DNA of 64,000 nucleotides. It comes from Methanosphaerula subterraneus. Lineage in GTDB: Archaea; Halobacteriota; Methanomicrobia; Methanomicrobiales; Methanospirillaceae. The stretch is from assembly GCF_052055875.1 (NCBI RefSeq), contig NZ_CP170508.1:2542001-2606000 (forward strand), in the 5' to 3' direction. The translations under genes were made by a program, and so were the position numbers. Under the pieces are notes generated by a model. That model had not been told where the DNA came from and searched no databases. It saw nothing but the letters and a program-made list of their open reading frames with translations. Of the stretch, positions 25,656 through 33,881 are shown in pieces (positions within the stretch are counted from its first letter, which is position 1; the number at the start of each line of letters is the position of its first letter).

Positions 25656-26810
25656 ATGTTAGAGATTTTGGAAGGGTCGATTGCTGTTGCAGAGGCGGTC
25701 AAGCAGTGCAGACCGCAGGTGATCGCCGCCTATCCGATCACCCCGCAGACACATATCGTCGAGGCGCTGGCAGATATCGTCGCGAACGGAGAACTCGACT
25801 GCGAATACATCACGGTTGAGAGCGAGTTCTCGGCCCTCTCGGCCTGCCTCGGTGCAAGCGCGGCCGGCTCCCGGGCCTACTCTGCGACCACCTCGCAGGG
25901 GCTGGCCCTGATGTTCGAGGTCTGCTTCAATGTGGCCGGCCTCCGCCTCCCGATCGTGATGACGATCGCGAACCGTGCGCTCGGCGCACCGCTCTCGATC
26001 TGGAACGATCAGCAGGACTCGATCTCCCTGCGCGACTCCGGCTGGCTCCAGTTCTATGCAGAGGACAACCAGGAAGCGACGGATCTCCATTATATTGCGT
26101 ACCGTGTCGCCGAGCACCATGATGTGCTCCTCCCGGCGTTCGTCTGCTTTGACGGATTCATCCTCTCCCATACCTACGAGCCGGTCGATGTGCTCTCCCA
26201 GGAGGACGCCGACCGGTTCATGAAGCCCTTCGATCCGCTGTACCGGCTCGACGCTGCCGCCCCGGTCAGTATGGGGATGTACGCGACGCCTGAATACTAT
26301 CTTGAGTTCAGGTACGAGCATGACAGGGCCCTGCATGGGGCGAAGAAAGTGATCGCAGAGGTCGGGCGCGAGTTCGGCGAGCTCTTCGGCAGGGACTACA
26401 GTGCCCTGGTCGAAGGGTACCGGCTCGAGGACGCCGAGGTGGCGCTGGTTGCGATGGGTTCGCTTTGCGGGACCACCAAGGACGCGATCGACGAGATGCG
26501 GGCAGCCGGCAAGAAGGTCGGGCTGTTGAAGATCCGCACGTTCCGACCGTTCCCGAGCGAGGACGTCGCAGCAGCGCTGAAGCATGTCCAGACCGTCGCG
26601 GTTCTCGACAAGAACATCTCGCTCGGGGCCAAGGGTGCGGTCGCACTCGAGGTGAAGGACGCGCTCTACAACTCGGGGGTCAGGGTCTTTGACTACATCC
26701 TCGGGCTTGGTGGACGGGATGTTCGCAAGAAGGACATCGCTGCAATCGTCGAACTTGCCGAATCCGGAAAAGGGGACATGTTCTATGGTCTCCGGACGGA
26801 GGTGCTCTGA
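25656..26810 (+). CDS. porA: Pyruvate:ferredoxin oxidoreductase alpha subunit, copy 1
   Basis: The 384-residue alpha subunit. The N-terminal pyrimidine-type domain carries AAYPITPQTHIVEALAD and YITVESEFSALSACLGASAAG, and ATTSQGLALMFEVCF. The C-terminal transketolase-like domain has ALVAMGSLCGTTKDAI and LLKIRTFRPFPSEDV. Start is one base after the porD stop. A GGAGGTG site 26798-26804 near its end precedes porB. Confidence 0.95.
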   Translation: MLEILEGSIAVAEAVKQCRPQVIAAYPITPQTHIVEALADIVANGELDCEYITVESEFSALSACLGASAAGSRAYSATTSQGLALMFEVCFNVAGLRLPIVMTIANRALGAPLSIWNDQQDSISLRDSGWLQFYAEDNQEATDLHYIAYRVAEHHDVLLPAFVCFDGFILSHTYEPVDVLSQEDADRFMKPFDPLYRLDAAAPVSMGMYATPEYYLEFRYEHDRALHGAKKVIAEVGREFGELFGRDYSALVEGYRLEDAEVALVAMGSLCGTTKDAIDEMRAAGKKVGLLKIRTFRPFPSEDVAAALKHVQTVAVLDKNISLGAKGAVALEVKDALYNSGVRVFDYILGLGGRDVRKKDIAAIVELAESGKGDMFYGLRTEVL

Positions 26811-26811
26811 A

Positions 26812-27714
26812 ATGGTGGACAAGACCTGTGAACTCTTTGACTGCGGCCATCGGGCCTGCGGTGGATGCGGGGCTGCGCTTGCAGGACGCCTGCTGATGAA
26901 AGGGGCCGGAGAGAATACGATCGTCGTCGCATCGACCGGGTGTATGGAGGTCTTCTCGACCCCGTACCCGGAGACGGCCTGGAAGGTTCCGTGGATCCAT
27001 TCGCTCTTTGAGAACGCCTCTGCGGTCGCATCCGGGATCGAGGCCTCGCTGAAGCGGCAGGGGCGGACCGAGAAGGTCGTGGTCGTCGCCGGTGACGGTG
27101 CGACCCTCGATATCGGGGTGCTCTGCATCAGCGGCGCCTTTGAGCGCGGTCACGACTTCACCTACATCTGCTACGACAACGAGGCATACATGAACACCGG
27201 GATCCAGCGGTCGGGGGCGACTCCGTTCGATGCCTCGACCACGACCTCCCCGGCCGGCAAGTGCTCGTTCGGGAACATCTCGTCCAACACGGTGACCCTG
27301 CTGGTCACCGGGGGTACGATCATCGGCGCCTTCGACGCCTGCATCTTCGCCCCCGGCACCCGGCACGGTGCGCTGGACGTCGACGCGATCCGCCGTATCG
27401 ACAACGGCGAGTCGACTGCCAACGAGGCGTTCCTCTCTGCCGGCGTCGGATGCACGATGCCCGAGGAACAGCAGGTCAGGACTGTCGCAATGTTTGCCGC
27501 GATGGAGTGTGCCGCCATGCTGCTGCTCAATCGGTCTGCGAAGGTTGTGCTCGCGGGCTCCCTGGCTCCGAAGGTGGCCCCGGAGGTCGCCGAACTGCTG
27601 CAGAAACAGCCGGTTGTCTATGATGAATGGGCCGCTGCCGAGGGTCTCGCCATGATTGCACGCGATGTTTTTCAGGGGAAGAAGGAGATTCTCGGGCTTG
27701 CGGTCGATCTGTAG
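26812..27714 (+). CDS. Chimeric PorB(1-155)-marker 12(146-290) gene, junction 1
   Basis: A 300-residue in-frame fusion. Residues 1-155 equal the N-terminal half of PorB, with the Cys ligands C16 and C19 (CGGCG) and C44 (STGC), and the thiamine diphosphate motif GDG at 94-96 with the YDNEAYMNTG region. Residues 156-300 equal the C-terminal half of marker 12. The fusion lacks PorB's HAPCCTGW region, which supplies the fourth cluster Cys, and lacks the marker-12 phosphate-1 motif. It keeps porB's ribosome binding site and would be translated if the operon is. A catalytically complete PorB is unlikely. The junction is at about 27275-27277. Confidence 0.85.
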   Translation: MVDKTCELFDCGHRACGGCGAALAGRLLMKGAGENTIVVASTGCMEVFSTPYPETAWKVPWIHSLFENASAVASGIEASLKRQGRTEKVVVVAGDGATLDIGVLCISGAFERGHDFTYICYDNEAYMNTGIQRSGATPFDASTTTSPAGKCSFGNISSNTVTLLVTGGTIIGAFDACIFAPGTRHGALDVDAIRRIDNGESTANEAFLSAGVGCTMPEEQQVRTVAMFAAMECAAMLLLNRSAKVVLAGSLAPKVAPEVAELLQKQPVVYDEWAAAEGLAMIARDVFQGKKEILGLAVDL

Positions 27715-27753
27715 ATTTATATTGATTTATCATGTAAGATTATGGGAGGATCT

Positions 27754-28296
27754 ATGCAAGAGCTTCGTATTCATGGGAGAGGCGGGCAGGGCTCGGTCAC
27801 TGCCGCTGAACTCATTGCGGTCGCCGCATTTGAGGGGGGGATGTACGCCCAGGCATTTCCTGCGTTCGGGGTGGAACGGCGCGGTGCACCGGTTCAGGCC
27901 TTTGTCCGTTTCAGTGACAGCATCATTCGGCTGCGGAGCCAGGTCTATGAACCTGACTTTGTGATCGTTCAGGACAGCACGCTGATCAAGGACGTCGATG
28001 TCTTCAAAGGGCTCAAGAAGGGCGGCATTGCGATCATCAACACCGAGAAGGCGCAGCAGTTCGATGTCCCGGAAGGGGTCAAACTGATCACGATCGACGC
28101 CACCTCGATCGCGCTGGAGGTGCTCGGGTTGCCGATCACCAACACCGCGCTGATGGGAGCGTTCGCCGCGGCCACCGGGATCATCGCGTTTGAGACCCTG
28201 ACCAAGGCCCTGAACGGCCGCTTCAAGGGGCCGCTCGCAGAGAAGAACATTGAAACCGCTCGTCGCGCATACGAGCAGGTCCGGGGTGAGCTGTAA
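27754..28296 (+). CDS. porC: Pyruvate:ferredoxin oxidoreductase gamma subunit, copy 2
   Basis: Identical in translation to the copy at 24856-25398, 2,898 bp downstream. It has the same GGGAGG site and TATA element, now following the end of the first chimeric gene instead of intact marker 12. Confidence 0.95.
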   Translation: MQELRIHGRGGQGSVTAAELIAVAAFEGGMYAQAFPAFGVERRGAPVQAFVRFSDSIIRLRSQVYEPDFVIVQDSTLIKDVDVFKGLKKGGIAIINTEKAQQFDVPEGVKLITIDATSIALEVLGLPITNTALMGAFAAATGIIAFETLTKALNGRFKGPLAEKNIETARRAYEQVRGEL

Positions 28297-28553
28297 TGGG
28301 GCTTAATGTCGGATGTGTAGCACCCCCCGGGGCTGCGAGAGATAACAAGACCGGTTCATGGCGGGTCTTCTCGCCACGGTTCAAGCATGAGAAGTGCACG
28401 AAATGCGGGCTCTGCCAGTTGATCTGCCCTGAAGGGTGCATCAAGCAGGAAGGGGACAAATTTGTCCCGGACTACGAGTTCTGCAAAGGCTGCGGGCTCT
28501 GCGCAGAGGAGTGCCCGGTCAATGATATCGAGATGGTGCAGGAGGAGAAGTAG
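28296..28553 (+). CDS. porD: Pyruvate:ferredoxin oxidoreductase delta subunit, copy 2
   Basis: Identical in translation to copy 1: 85 residues with two ferredoxin-type CxxCxxC motifs. It is the middle-unit copy and overlaps porC copy 2 by one base. Confidence 0.95.
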   Translation: MGLNVGCVAPPGAARDNKTGSWRVFSPRFKHEKCTKCGLCQLICPEGCIKQEGDKFVPDYEFCKGCGLCAEECPVNDIEMVQEEK

Positions 28554-29708
28554 ATGTTAGAGATTTTGGAAGGGTCGATTGCTGTTGCAGAGGCGGTCAA
28601 GCAGTGCAGACCGCAGGTGATCGCCGCCTATCCGATCACCCCGCAGACACATATCGTCGAGGCGCTGGCAGATATCGTCGCGAACGGAGAACTCGACTGC
28701 GAATACATCACGGTTGAGAGCGAGTTCTCGGCCCTCTCGGCCTGCCTCGGTGCAAGCGCGGCCGGCTCCCGGGCCTACTCTGCGACCACCTCGCAGGGGC
28801 TGGCCCTGATGTTCGAGGTCTGCTTCAATGTGGCCGGCCTCCGCCTCCCGATCGTGATGACGATCGCGAACCGTGCGCTCGGCGCACCGCTCTCGATCTG
28901 GAACGATCAGCAGGACTCGATCTCCCTGCGCGACTCCGGCTGGCTCCAGTTCTATGCAGAGGACAACCAGGAAGCGACGGATCTCCATTATATTGCGTAC
29001 CGTGTCGCCGAGCACCATGATGTGCTCCTCCCGGCGTTCGTCTGCTTTGACGGATTCATCCTCTCCCATACCTACGAGCCGGTCGATGTGCTCTCCCAGG
29101 AGGACGCCGACCGGTTCATGAAGCCCTTCGATCCGCTGTACCGGCTCGACGCTGCCGCCCCGGTCAGTATGGGGATGTACGCGACGCCTGAATACTATCT
29201 TGAGTTCAGGTACGAGCATGACAGGGCCCTGCATGGGGCGAAGAAAGTGATCGCAGAGGTCGGGCGCGAGTTCGGCGAGCTCTTCGGCAGGGACTACAGT
29301 GCCCTGGTCGAAGGGTACCGGCTCGAGGACGCCGAGGTGGCGCTGGTTGCGATGGGTTCGCTTTGCGGGACCACCAAGGACGCGATCGACGAGATGCGGG
29401 CAGCCGGCAAGAAGGTCGGGCTGTTGAAGATCCGCACGTTCCGACCGTTCCCGAGCGAGGACGTCGCAGCAGCGCTGAAGCATGTCCAGACCGTCGCGGT
29501 TCTCGACAAGAACATCTCGCTCGGGGCCAAGGGTGCGGTCGCACTCGAGGTGAAGGACGCGCTCTACAACTCGGGGGTCAGGGTCTTTGACTACATCCTC
29601 GGGCTTGGTGGACGGGATGTTCGCAAGAAGGACATCGCTGCAATCGTCGAACTTGCCGAATCCGGAAAAGGGGACATGTTCTATGGTCTCCGGACGGAGG
29701 TGCTCTGA
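28554..29708 (+). CDS. porA: Pyruvate:ferredoxin oxidoreductase alpha subunit, copy 2
   Basis: Identical in translation to copy 1 (384 residues, same YPITPQTHIVE motif). It is followed by the second chimeric gene, so the middle unit has no complete porB. Confidence 0.95.
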   Translation: MLEILEGSIAVAEAVKQCRPQVIAAYPITPQTHIVEALADIVANGELDCEYITVESEFSALSACLGASAAGSRAYSATTSQGLALMFEVCFNVAGLRLPIVMTIANRALGAPLSIWNDQQDSISLRDSGWLQFYAEDNQEATDLHYIAYRVAEHHDVLLPAFVCFDGFILSHTYEPVDVLSQEDADRFMKPFDPLYRLDAAAPVSMGMYATPEYYLEFRYEHDRALHGAKKVIAEVGREFGELFGRDYSALVEGYRLEDAEVALVAMGSLCGTTKDAIDEMRAAGKKVGLLKIRTFRPFPSEDVAAALKHVQTVAVLDKNISLGAKGAVALEVKDALYNSGVRVFDYILGLGGRDVRKKDIAAIVELAESGKGDMFYGLRTEVL

Positions 29709-29709
29709 A

Positions 29710-30612
29710 ATGGTGGACAAGACCTGTGAACTCTTTGACTGCGGCCATCGGGCCTGCGGTGGATGCGGGGCTGCGCTTGCAGGACGCCTGCTGATGAAAG
29801 GGGCCGGAGAGAATACGATCGTCGTCGCATCGACCGGGTGTATGGAGGTCTTCTCGACCCCGTACCCGGAGACGGCCTGGAAGGTTCCGTGGATCCATTC
29901 GCTCTTTGAGAACGCCTCTGCGGTCGCATCCGGGATCGAGGCCTCGCTGAAGCGGCAGGGGCGGACCGAGAAGGTCGTGGTCGTCGCCGGTGACGGTGCG
30001 ACCCTCGATATCGGGGTGCTCTGCATCAGCGGCGCCTTTGAGCGCGGTCACGACTTCACCTACATCTGCTACGACAACGAGGCATACATGAACACCGGGA
30101 TCCAGCGGTCGGGGGCGACTCCGTTCGATGCCTCGACCACGACCTCCCCGGCCGGCAAGTGCTCGTTCGGGAACATCTCGTCCAACACGGTGACCCTGCT
30201 GGTCACCGGGGGTACGATCATCGGCGCCTTCGACGCCTGCATCTTCGCCCCCGGCACCCGGCACGGTGCGCTGGACGTCGACGCGATCCGCCGTATCGAC
30301 AACGGCGAGTCGACTGCCAACGAGGCGTTCCTCTCTGCCGGCGTCGGATGCACGATGCCCGAGGAACAGCAGGTCAGGACTGTCGCAATGTTTGCCGCGA
30401 TGGAGTGTGCCGCCATGCTGCTGCTCAATCGGTCTGCGAAGGTTGTGCTCGCGGGCTCCCTGGCTCCGAAGGTGGCCCCGGAGGTCGCCGAACTGCTGCA
30501 GAAACAGCCGGTTGTCTATGATGAATGGGCCGCTGCCGAGGGTCTCGCCATGATTGCACGCGATGTTTTTCAGGGGAAGAAGGAGATTCTCGGGCTTGCG
30601 GTCGATCTGTAG
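29710..30612 (+). CDS. Chimeric PorB(1-155)-marker 12(146-290) gene, junction 2
   Basis: Identical in translation to the chimera at 26812-27714, with the same in-frame junction at about 30173-30175. That both junctions are the same indicates that the array expanded by unequal recombination between units after one founding duplication. Confidence 0.85.
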   Translation: MVDKTCELFDCGHRACGGCGAALAGRLLMKGAGENTIVVASTGCMEVFSTPYPETAWKVPWIHSLFENASAVASGIEASLKRQGRTEKVVVVAGDGATLDIGVLCISGAFERGHDFTYICYDNEAYMNTGIQRSGATPFDASTTTSPAGKCSFGNISSNTVTLLVTGGTIIGAFDACIFAPGTRHGALDVDAIRRIDNGESTANEAFLSAGVGCTMPEEQQVRTVAMFAAMECAAMLLLNRSAKVVLAGSLAPKVAPEVAELLQKQPVVYDEWAAAEGLAMIARDVFQGKKEILGLAVDL

Positions 30613-30651
30613 ATTTATATTGATTTATCATGTAAGATTATGGGAGGATCT

Positions 30652-31194
30652 ATGCAAGAGCTTCGTATTCATGGGAGAGGCGGGCAGGGCTCGGTCACTG
30701 CCGCTGAACTCATTGCGGTCGCCGCATTTGAGGGGGGGATGTACGCCCAGGCATTTCCTGCGTTCGGGGTGGAACGGCGCGGTGCACCGGTTCAGGCCTT
30801 TGTCCGTTTCAGTGACAGCATCATTCGGCTGCGGAGCCAGGTCTATGAACCTGACTTTGTGATCGTTCAGGACAGCACGCTGATCAAGGACGTCGATGTC
30901 TTCAAAGGGCTCAAGAAGGGCGGCATTGCGATCATCAACACCGAGAAGGCGCAGCAGTTCGATGTCCCGGAAGGGGTCAAACTGATCACGATCGACGCCA
31001 CCTCGATCGCGCTGGAGGTGCTCGGGTTGCCGATCACCAACACCGCGCTGATGGGAGCGTTCGCCGCGGCCACCGGGATCATCGCGTTTGAGACCCTGAC
31101 CAAGGCCCTGAACGGCCGCTTCAAGGGGCCGCTCGCAGAGAAGAACATTGAAACCGCTCGTCGCGCATACGAGCAGGTCCGGGGTGAGCTGTAA
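30652..31194 (+). CDS. porC: Pyruvate:ferredoxin oxidoreductase gamma subunit, copy 3
   Basis: Third identical copy of porC. This unit is the only one whose operon ends in an intact porB, so it alone encodes a full PorCDAB set. Confidence 0.95.
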   Translation: MQELRIHGRGGQGSVTAAELIAVAAFEGGMYAQAFPAFGVERRGAPVQAFVRFSDSIIRLRSQVYEPDFVIVQDSTLIKDVDVFKGLKKGGIAIINTEKAQQFDVPEGVKLITIDATSIALEVLGLPITNTALMGAFAAATGIIAFETLTKALNGRFKGPLAEKNIETARRAYEQVRGEL

Positions 31195-31451
31195 TGGGGC
31201 TTAATGTCGGATGTGTAGCACCCCCCGGGGCTGCGAGAGATAACAAGACCGGTTCATGGCGGGTCTTCTCGCCACGGTTCAAGCATGAGAAGTGCACGAA
31301 ATGCGGGCTCTGCCAGTTGATCTGCCCTGAAGGGTGCATCAAGCAGGAAGGGGACAAATTTGTCCCGGACTACGAGTTCTGCAAAGGCTGCGGGCTCTGC
31401 GCAGAGGAGTGCCCGGTCAATGATATCGAGATGGTGCAGGAGGAGAAGTAG
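31194..31451 (+). CDS. porD: Pyruvate:ferredoxin oxidoreductase delta subunit, copy 3
   Basis: Third identical copy of the 85-residue two-cluster ferredoxin subunit. It overlaps porC copy 3 by one base and precedes porA copy 3 directly. Confidence 0.95.
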   Translation: MGLNVGCVAPPGAARDNKTGSWRVFSPRFKHEKCTKCGLCQLICPEGCIKQEGDKFVPDYEFCKGCGLCAEECPVNDIEMVQEEK

Positions 31452-32606
31452 ATGTTAGAGATTTTGGAAGGGTCGATTGCTGTTGCAGAGGCGGTCAAGC
31501 AGTGCAGACCGCAGGTGATCGCCGCCTATCCGATCACCCCGCAGACACATATCGTCGAGGCGCTGGCAGATATCGTCGCGAACGGAGAACTCGACTGCGA
31601 ATACATCACGGTTGAGAGCGAGTTCTCGGCCCTCTCGGCCTGCCTCGGTGCAAGCGCGGCCGGCTCCCGGGCCTACTCTGCGACCACCTCGCAGGGGCTG
31701 GCCCTGATGTTCGAGGTCTGCTTCAATGTGGCCGGCCTCCGCCTCCCGATCGTGATGACGATCGCGAACCGTGCGCTCGGCGCACCGCTCTCGATCTGGA
31801 ACGATCAGCAGGACTCGATCTCCCTGCGCGACTCCGGCTGGCTCCAGTTCTATGCAGAGGACAACCAGGAAGCGACGGATCTCCATTATATTGCGTACCG
31901 TGTCGCCGAGCACCATGATGTGCTCCTCCCGGCGTTCGTCTGCTTTGACGGATTCATCCTCTCCCATACCTACGAGCCGGTCGATGTGCTCTCCCAGGAG
32001 GACGCCGACCGGTTCATGAAGCCCTTCGATCCGCTGTACCGGCTCGACGCTGCCGCCCCGGTCAGTATGGGGATGTACGCGACGCCTGAATACTATCTTG
32101 AGTTCAGGTACGAGCATGACAGGGCCCTGCATGGGGCGAAGAAAGTGATCGCAGAGGTCGGGCGCGAGTTCGGCGAGCTCTTCGGCAGGGACTACAGTGC
32201 CCTGGTCGAAGGGTACCGGCTCGAGGACGCCGAGGTGGCGCTGGTTGCGATGGGTTCGCTTTGCGGGACCACCAAGGACGCGATCGACGAGATGCGGGCA
32301 GCCGGCAAGAAGGTCGGGCTGTTGAAGATCCGCACGTTCCGACCGTTCCCGAGCGAGGACGTCGCAGCAGCGCTGAAGCATGTCCAGACCGTCGCGGTTC
32401 TCGACAAGAACATCTCGCTCGGGGCCAAGGGTGCGGTCGCACTCGAGGTGAAGGACGCGCTCTACAACTCGGGGGTCAGGGTCTTTGACTACATCCTCGG
32501 GCTTGGTGGACGGGATGTTCGCAAGAAGGACATCGCTGCAATCGTCGAACTTGCCGAATCCGGAAAAGGGGACATGTTCTATGGTCTCCGGACGGAGGTG
32601 CTCTGA
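31452..32606 (+). CDS. porA: Pyruvate:ferredoxin oxidoreductase alpha subunit, copy 3
   Basis: Third identical copy of the 384-residue alpha subunit, one base upstream of the intact porB. Confidence 0.95.
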   Translation: MLEILEGSIAVAEAVKQCRPQVIAAYPITPQTHIVEALADIVANGELDCEYITVESEFSALSACLGASAAGSRAYSATTSQGLALMFEVCFNVAGLRLPIVMTIANRALGAPLSIWNDQQDSISLRDSGWLQFYAEDNQEATDLHYIAYRVAEHHDVLLPAFVCFDGFILSHTYEPVDVLSQEDADRFMKPFDPLYRLDAAAPVSMGMYATPEYYLEFRYEHDRALHGAKKVIAEVGREFGELFGRDYSALVEGYRLEDAEVALVAMGSLCGTTKDAIDEMRAAGKKVGLLKIRTFRPFPSEDVAAALKHVQTVAVLDKNISLGAKGAVALEVKDALYNSGVRVFDYILGLGGRDVRKKDIAAIVELAESGKGDMFYGLRTEVL

Positions 32607-32607
32607 A

Positions 32608-33510
32608 ATGGTGGACAAGACCTGTGAACTCTTTGACTGCGGCCATCGGGCCTGCGGTGGATGCGGGGCTGCGCTTGCAGGACGCCTGCTGATGAAAGGG
32701 GCCGGAGAGAATACGATCGTCGTCGCATCGACCGGGTGTATGGAGGTCTTCTCGACCCCGTACCCGGAGACGGCCTGGAAGGTTCCGTGGATCCATTCGC
32801 TCTTTGAGAACGCCTCTGCGGTCGCATCCGGGATCGAGGCCTCGCTGAAGCGGCAGGGGCGGACCGAGAAGGTCGTGGTCGTCGCCGGTGACGGTGCGAC
32901 CCTCGATATCGGGGTGCTCTGCATCAGCGGCGCCTTTGAGCGCGGTCACGACTTCACCTACATCTGCTACGACAACGAGGCATACATGAACACCGGGATC
33001 CAGCGGTCGGGGGCGACTCCGTTCGATGCCTCGACCACGACCTCCCCGGCCGGCAAGTGCTCGTTCGGGAACAACCGCCCGAAGAAGGACTTCCCGCGGA
33101 TCCTTGCGGCGCACGGTTCCCCGTATGTCGCCACCGCCTCGATCGCCTACCCTGCGGACTTCATGCAGAAGGTCGAGAAGGCCATCGCGACCAAGGGGCC
33201 GACCTATATCCAGGTGCACGCGCCCTGCTGCACCGGCTGGGGCTTTGACGGTTCCAAGACCATTGCCATAGGAAAGCTCGCCATCGAGACCGGTCTCTGG
33301 GTGAACTACGAGATGGTCGACGGCGAGGTGACCAAGGTGAAGAAGGTGGTCCGAAAGCCGGTCGAGGAGTACCTGAAAGAGCAGAAGCGGTTCCGCCACC
33401 TCTTCAAGCCGGTTCGCCAGGAAGCGGAGATCGCCAAGATCCAGGCGATCGCCGATGCGAACGCCGCAAAGTTCGGCATCGATATCAAGCTCAAGAAGCA
33501 GGACGCCTGA
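32608..33510 (+). CDS. porB: Pyruvate:ferredoxin oxidoreductase beta subunit (intact)
   Basis: The 300-residue catalytic subunit that binds thiamine diphosphate and the proximal [4Fe-4S] cluster. Cluster ligands are C16 and C19 (CGGCG), C44 (STGC) and one of C207/C208 in HAPCCTGW. The thiamine motif runs from GDG (94-96) to YDNEAYMNTG (121-130). The unique part after residue 155 includes RPKKDFPRILAAHGSPYVAT. The repeat ends inside this gene at about 33073, so it is the only complete porB in the window. A T6 run at 33535-33540 ends the operon. Confidence 0.96.
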   Translation: MVDKTCELFDCGHRACGGCGAALAGRLLMKGAGENTIVVASTGCMEVFSTPYPETAWKVPWIHSLFENASAVASGIEASLKRQGRTEKVVVVAGDGATLDIGVLCISGAFERGHDFTYICYDNEAYMNTGIQRSGATPFDASTTTSPAGKCSFGNNRPKKDFPRILAAHGSPYVATASIAYPADFMQKVEKAIATKGPTYIQVHAPCCTGWGFDGSKTIAIGKLAIETGLWVNYEMVDGEVTKVKKVVRKPVEEYLKEQKRFRHLFKPVRQEAEIAKIQAIADANAAKFGIDIKLKKQDA

Positions 33511-33534
33511 AGGCGGCCGGCTTCTCATCCTCTA

Positions 33535-33540
33535 TTTTTT
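33535..33540 (+). terminator. T6 terminator of the por operon
   Basis: Six T residues lie 25 bp after the porB stop and precede the separate promoter of the next operon. The repeat units do not include this terminator, so upstream por transcripts could read through into later units. Confidence 0.5.
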
Positions 33541-33571
33541 CGCAGGTTTGATCTGCTCTGGATCTGCTATA

Positions 33572-33580
33572 CCTATATTC
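33572..33580 (+). promoter_or_regulatory. TATA box of the 33.6-36.5 kb operon
   Basis: The element cctatattc is centred about 26 bp upstream of the GTG at 33602, which is the distance at which archaeal transcription begins. The first message may therefore be leaderless and start on GTG. Confidence 0.5.
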
Positions 33581-33601
33581 TTCTGACCTGAATCTGTACA
33601 G

Positions 33602-33880
33602 GTGAGAGACGAGGATCTGGACTGGTGCCTGTTTGCGCTGCTTGAACAGGCCGGCGATCTGCCGGTCGCCACGCTGATCAGCAGGAGTGGCCTCGCTGCA
33701 GAGCAGGTCATTCCATCGATAGAACGGCTTACAAACCTCCATCTGGTCGAGCACGTGGACGGGGTCGTACACCTGATTCCGGTCGGCCGGATGCGGCTCG
33801 AGAACTTCTGCAGGTACAGCAACGACCTGCCGGTCACGATCGAGAACGGCGTGATCAGGGTGAAAGACGAGCGGCGGTGA
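33602..33880 (+). CDS. Small winged-helix-like protein
   Basis: A 92-residue protein, start GTG at 33602. The pattern WCLFALLEQAGDLPVATLISRSGLAAEQVIPSIERLTNLHLVEH reads as a helix-turn-helix/winged helix, followed by a short beta hairpin. It leads an operon with trm56, an ATP-grasp gene, tfe and an HD-domain gene, separated from trm56 by one base. It could be a DNA-binding regulator; no named family is recognised. Confidence 0.65.
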   Translation: MRDEDLDWCLFALLEQAGDLPVATLISRSGLAAEQVIPSIERLTNLHLVEHVDGVVHLIPVGRMRLENFCRYSNDLPVTIENGVIRVKDERR

Positions 33881-33881
33881 G

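Larger units (their letters stand above)
24380..33073. repeat. Three-copy tandem repeat, unit 2,898 bp, covering marker-12 3' half, porCDA and porB 5' half
   Basis: Head-to-tail units at 24380-27277, 27278-30175 and 30176-33073. Corresponding genes are offset by exactly 2,898 bp, a multiple of three. Translations of both strands agree between copies, and I found no base difference in the stretches compared. The left edge lies inside the intact marker-12 gene and the right edge inside the intact porB. Breakpoints share the trinucleotide aca (24377-24379 and 33071-33073), so the exact boundary is ambiguous by up to three bases. No insertion sequence or flanking long repeat is present. Confidence 0.93.

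Noticed and set aside
25659..27128. Long antisense open frame (489 codons) opposite porA, repeated in all three units
   Set aside because: It mirrors the codon structure of porA/porB in high-GC DNA and has low-complexity, family-less content; the sense genes are certain.
24300..33600. Mobile element as cause of the triplication
   Set aside because: No transposase, integrase, terminal inverted repeat or target-site duplication is seen at the unit borders.
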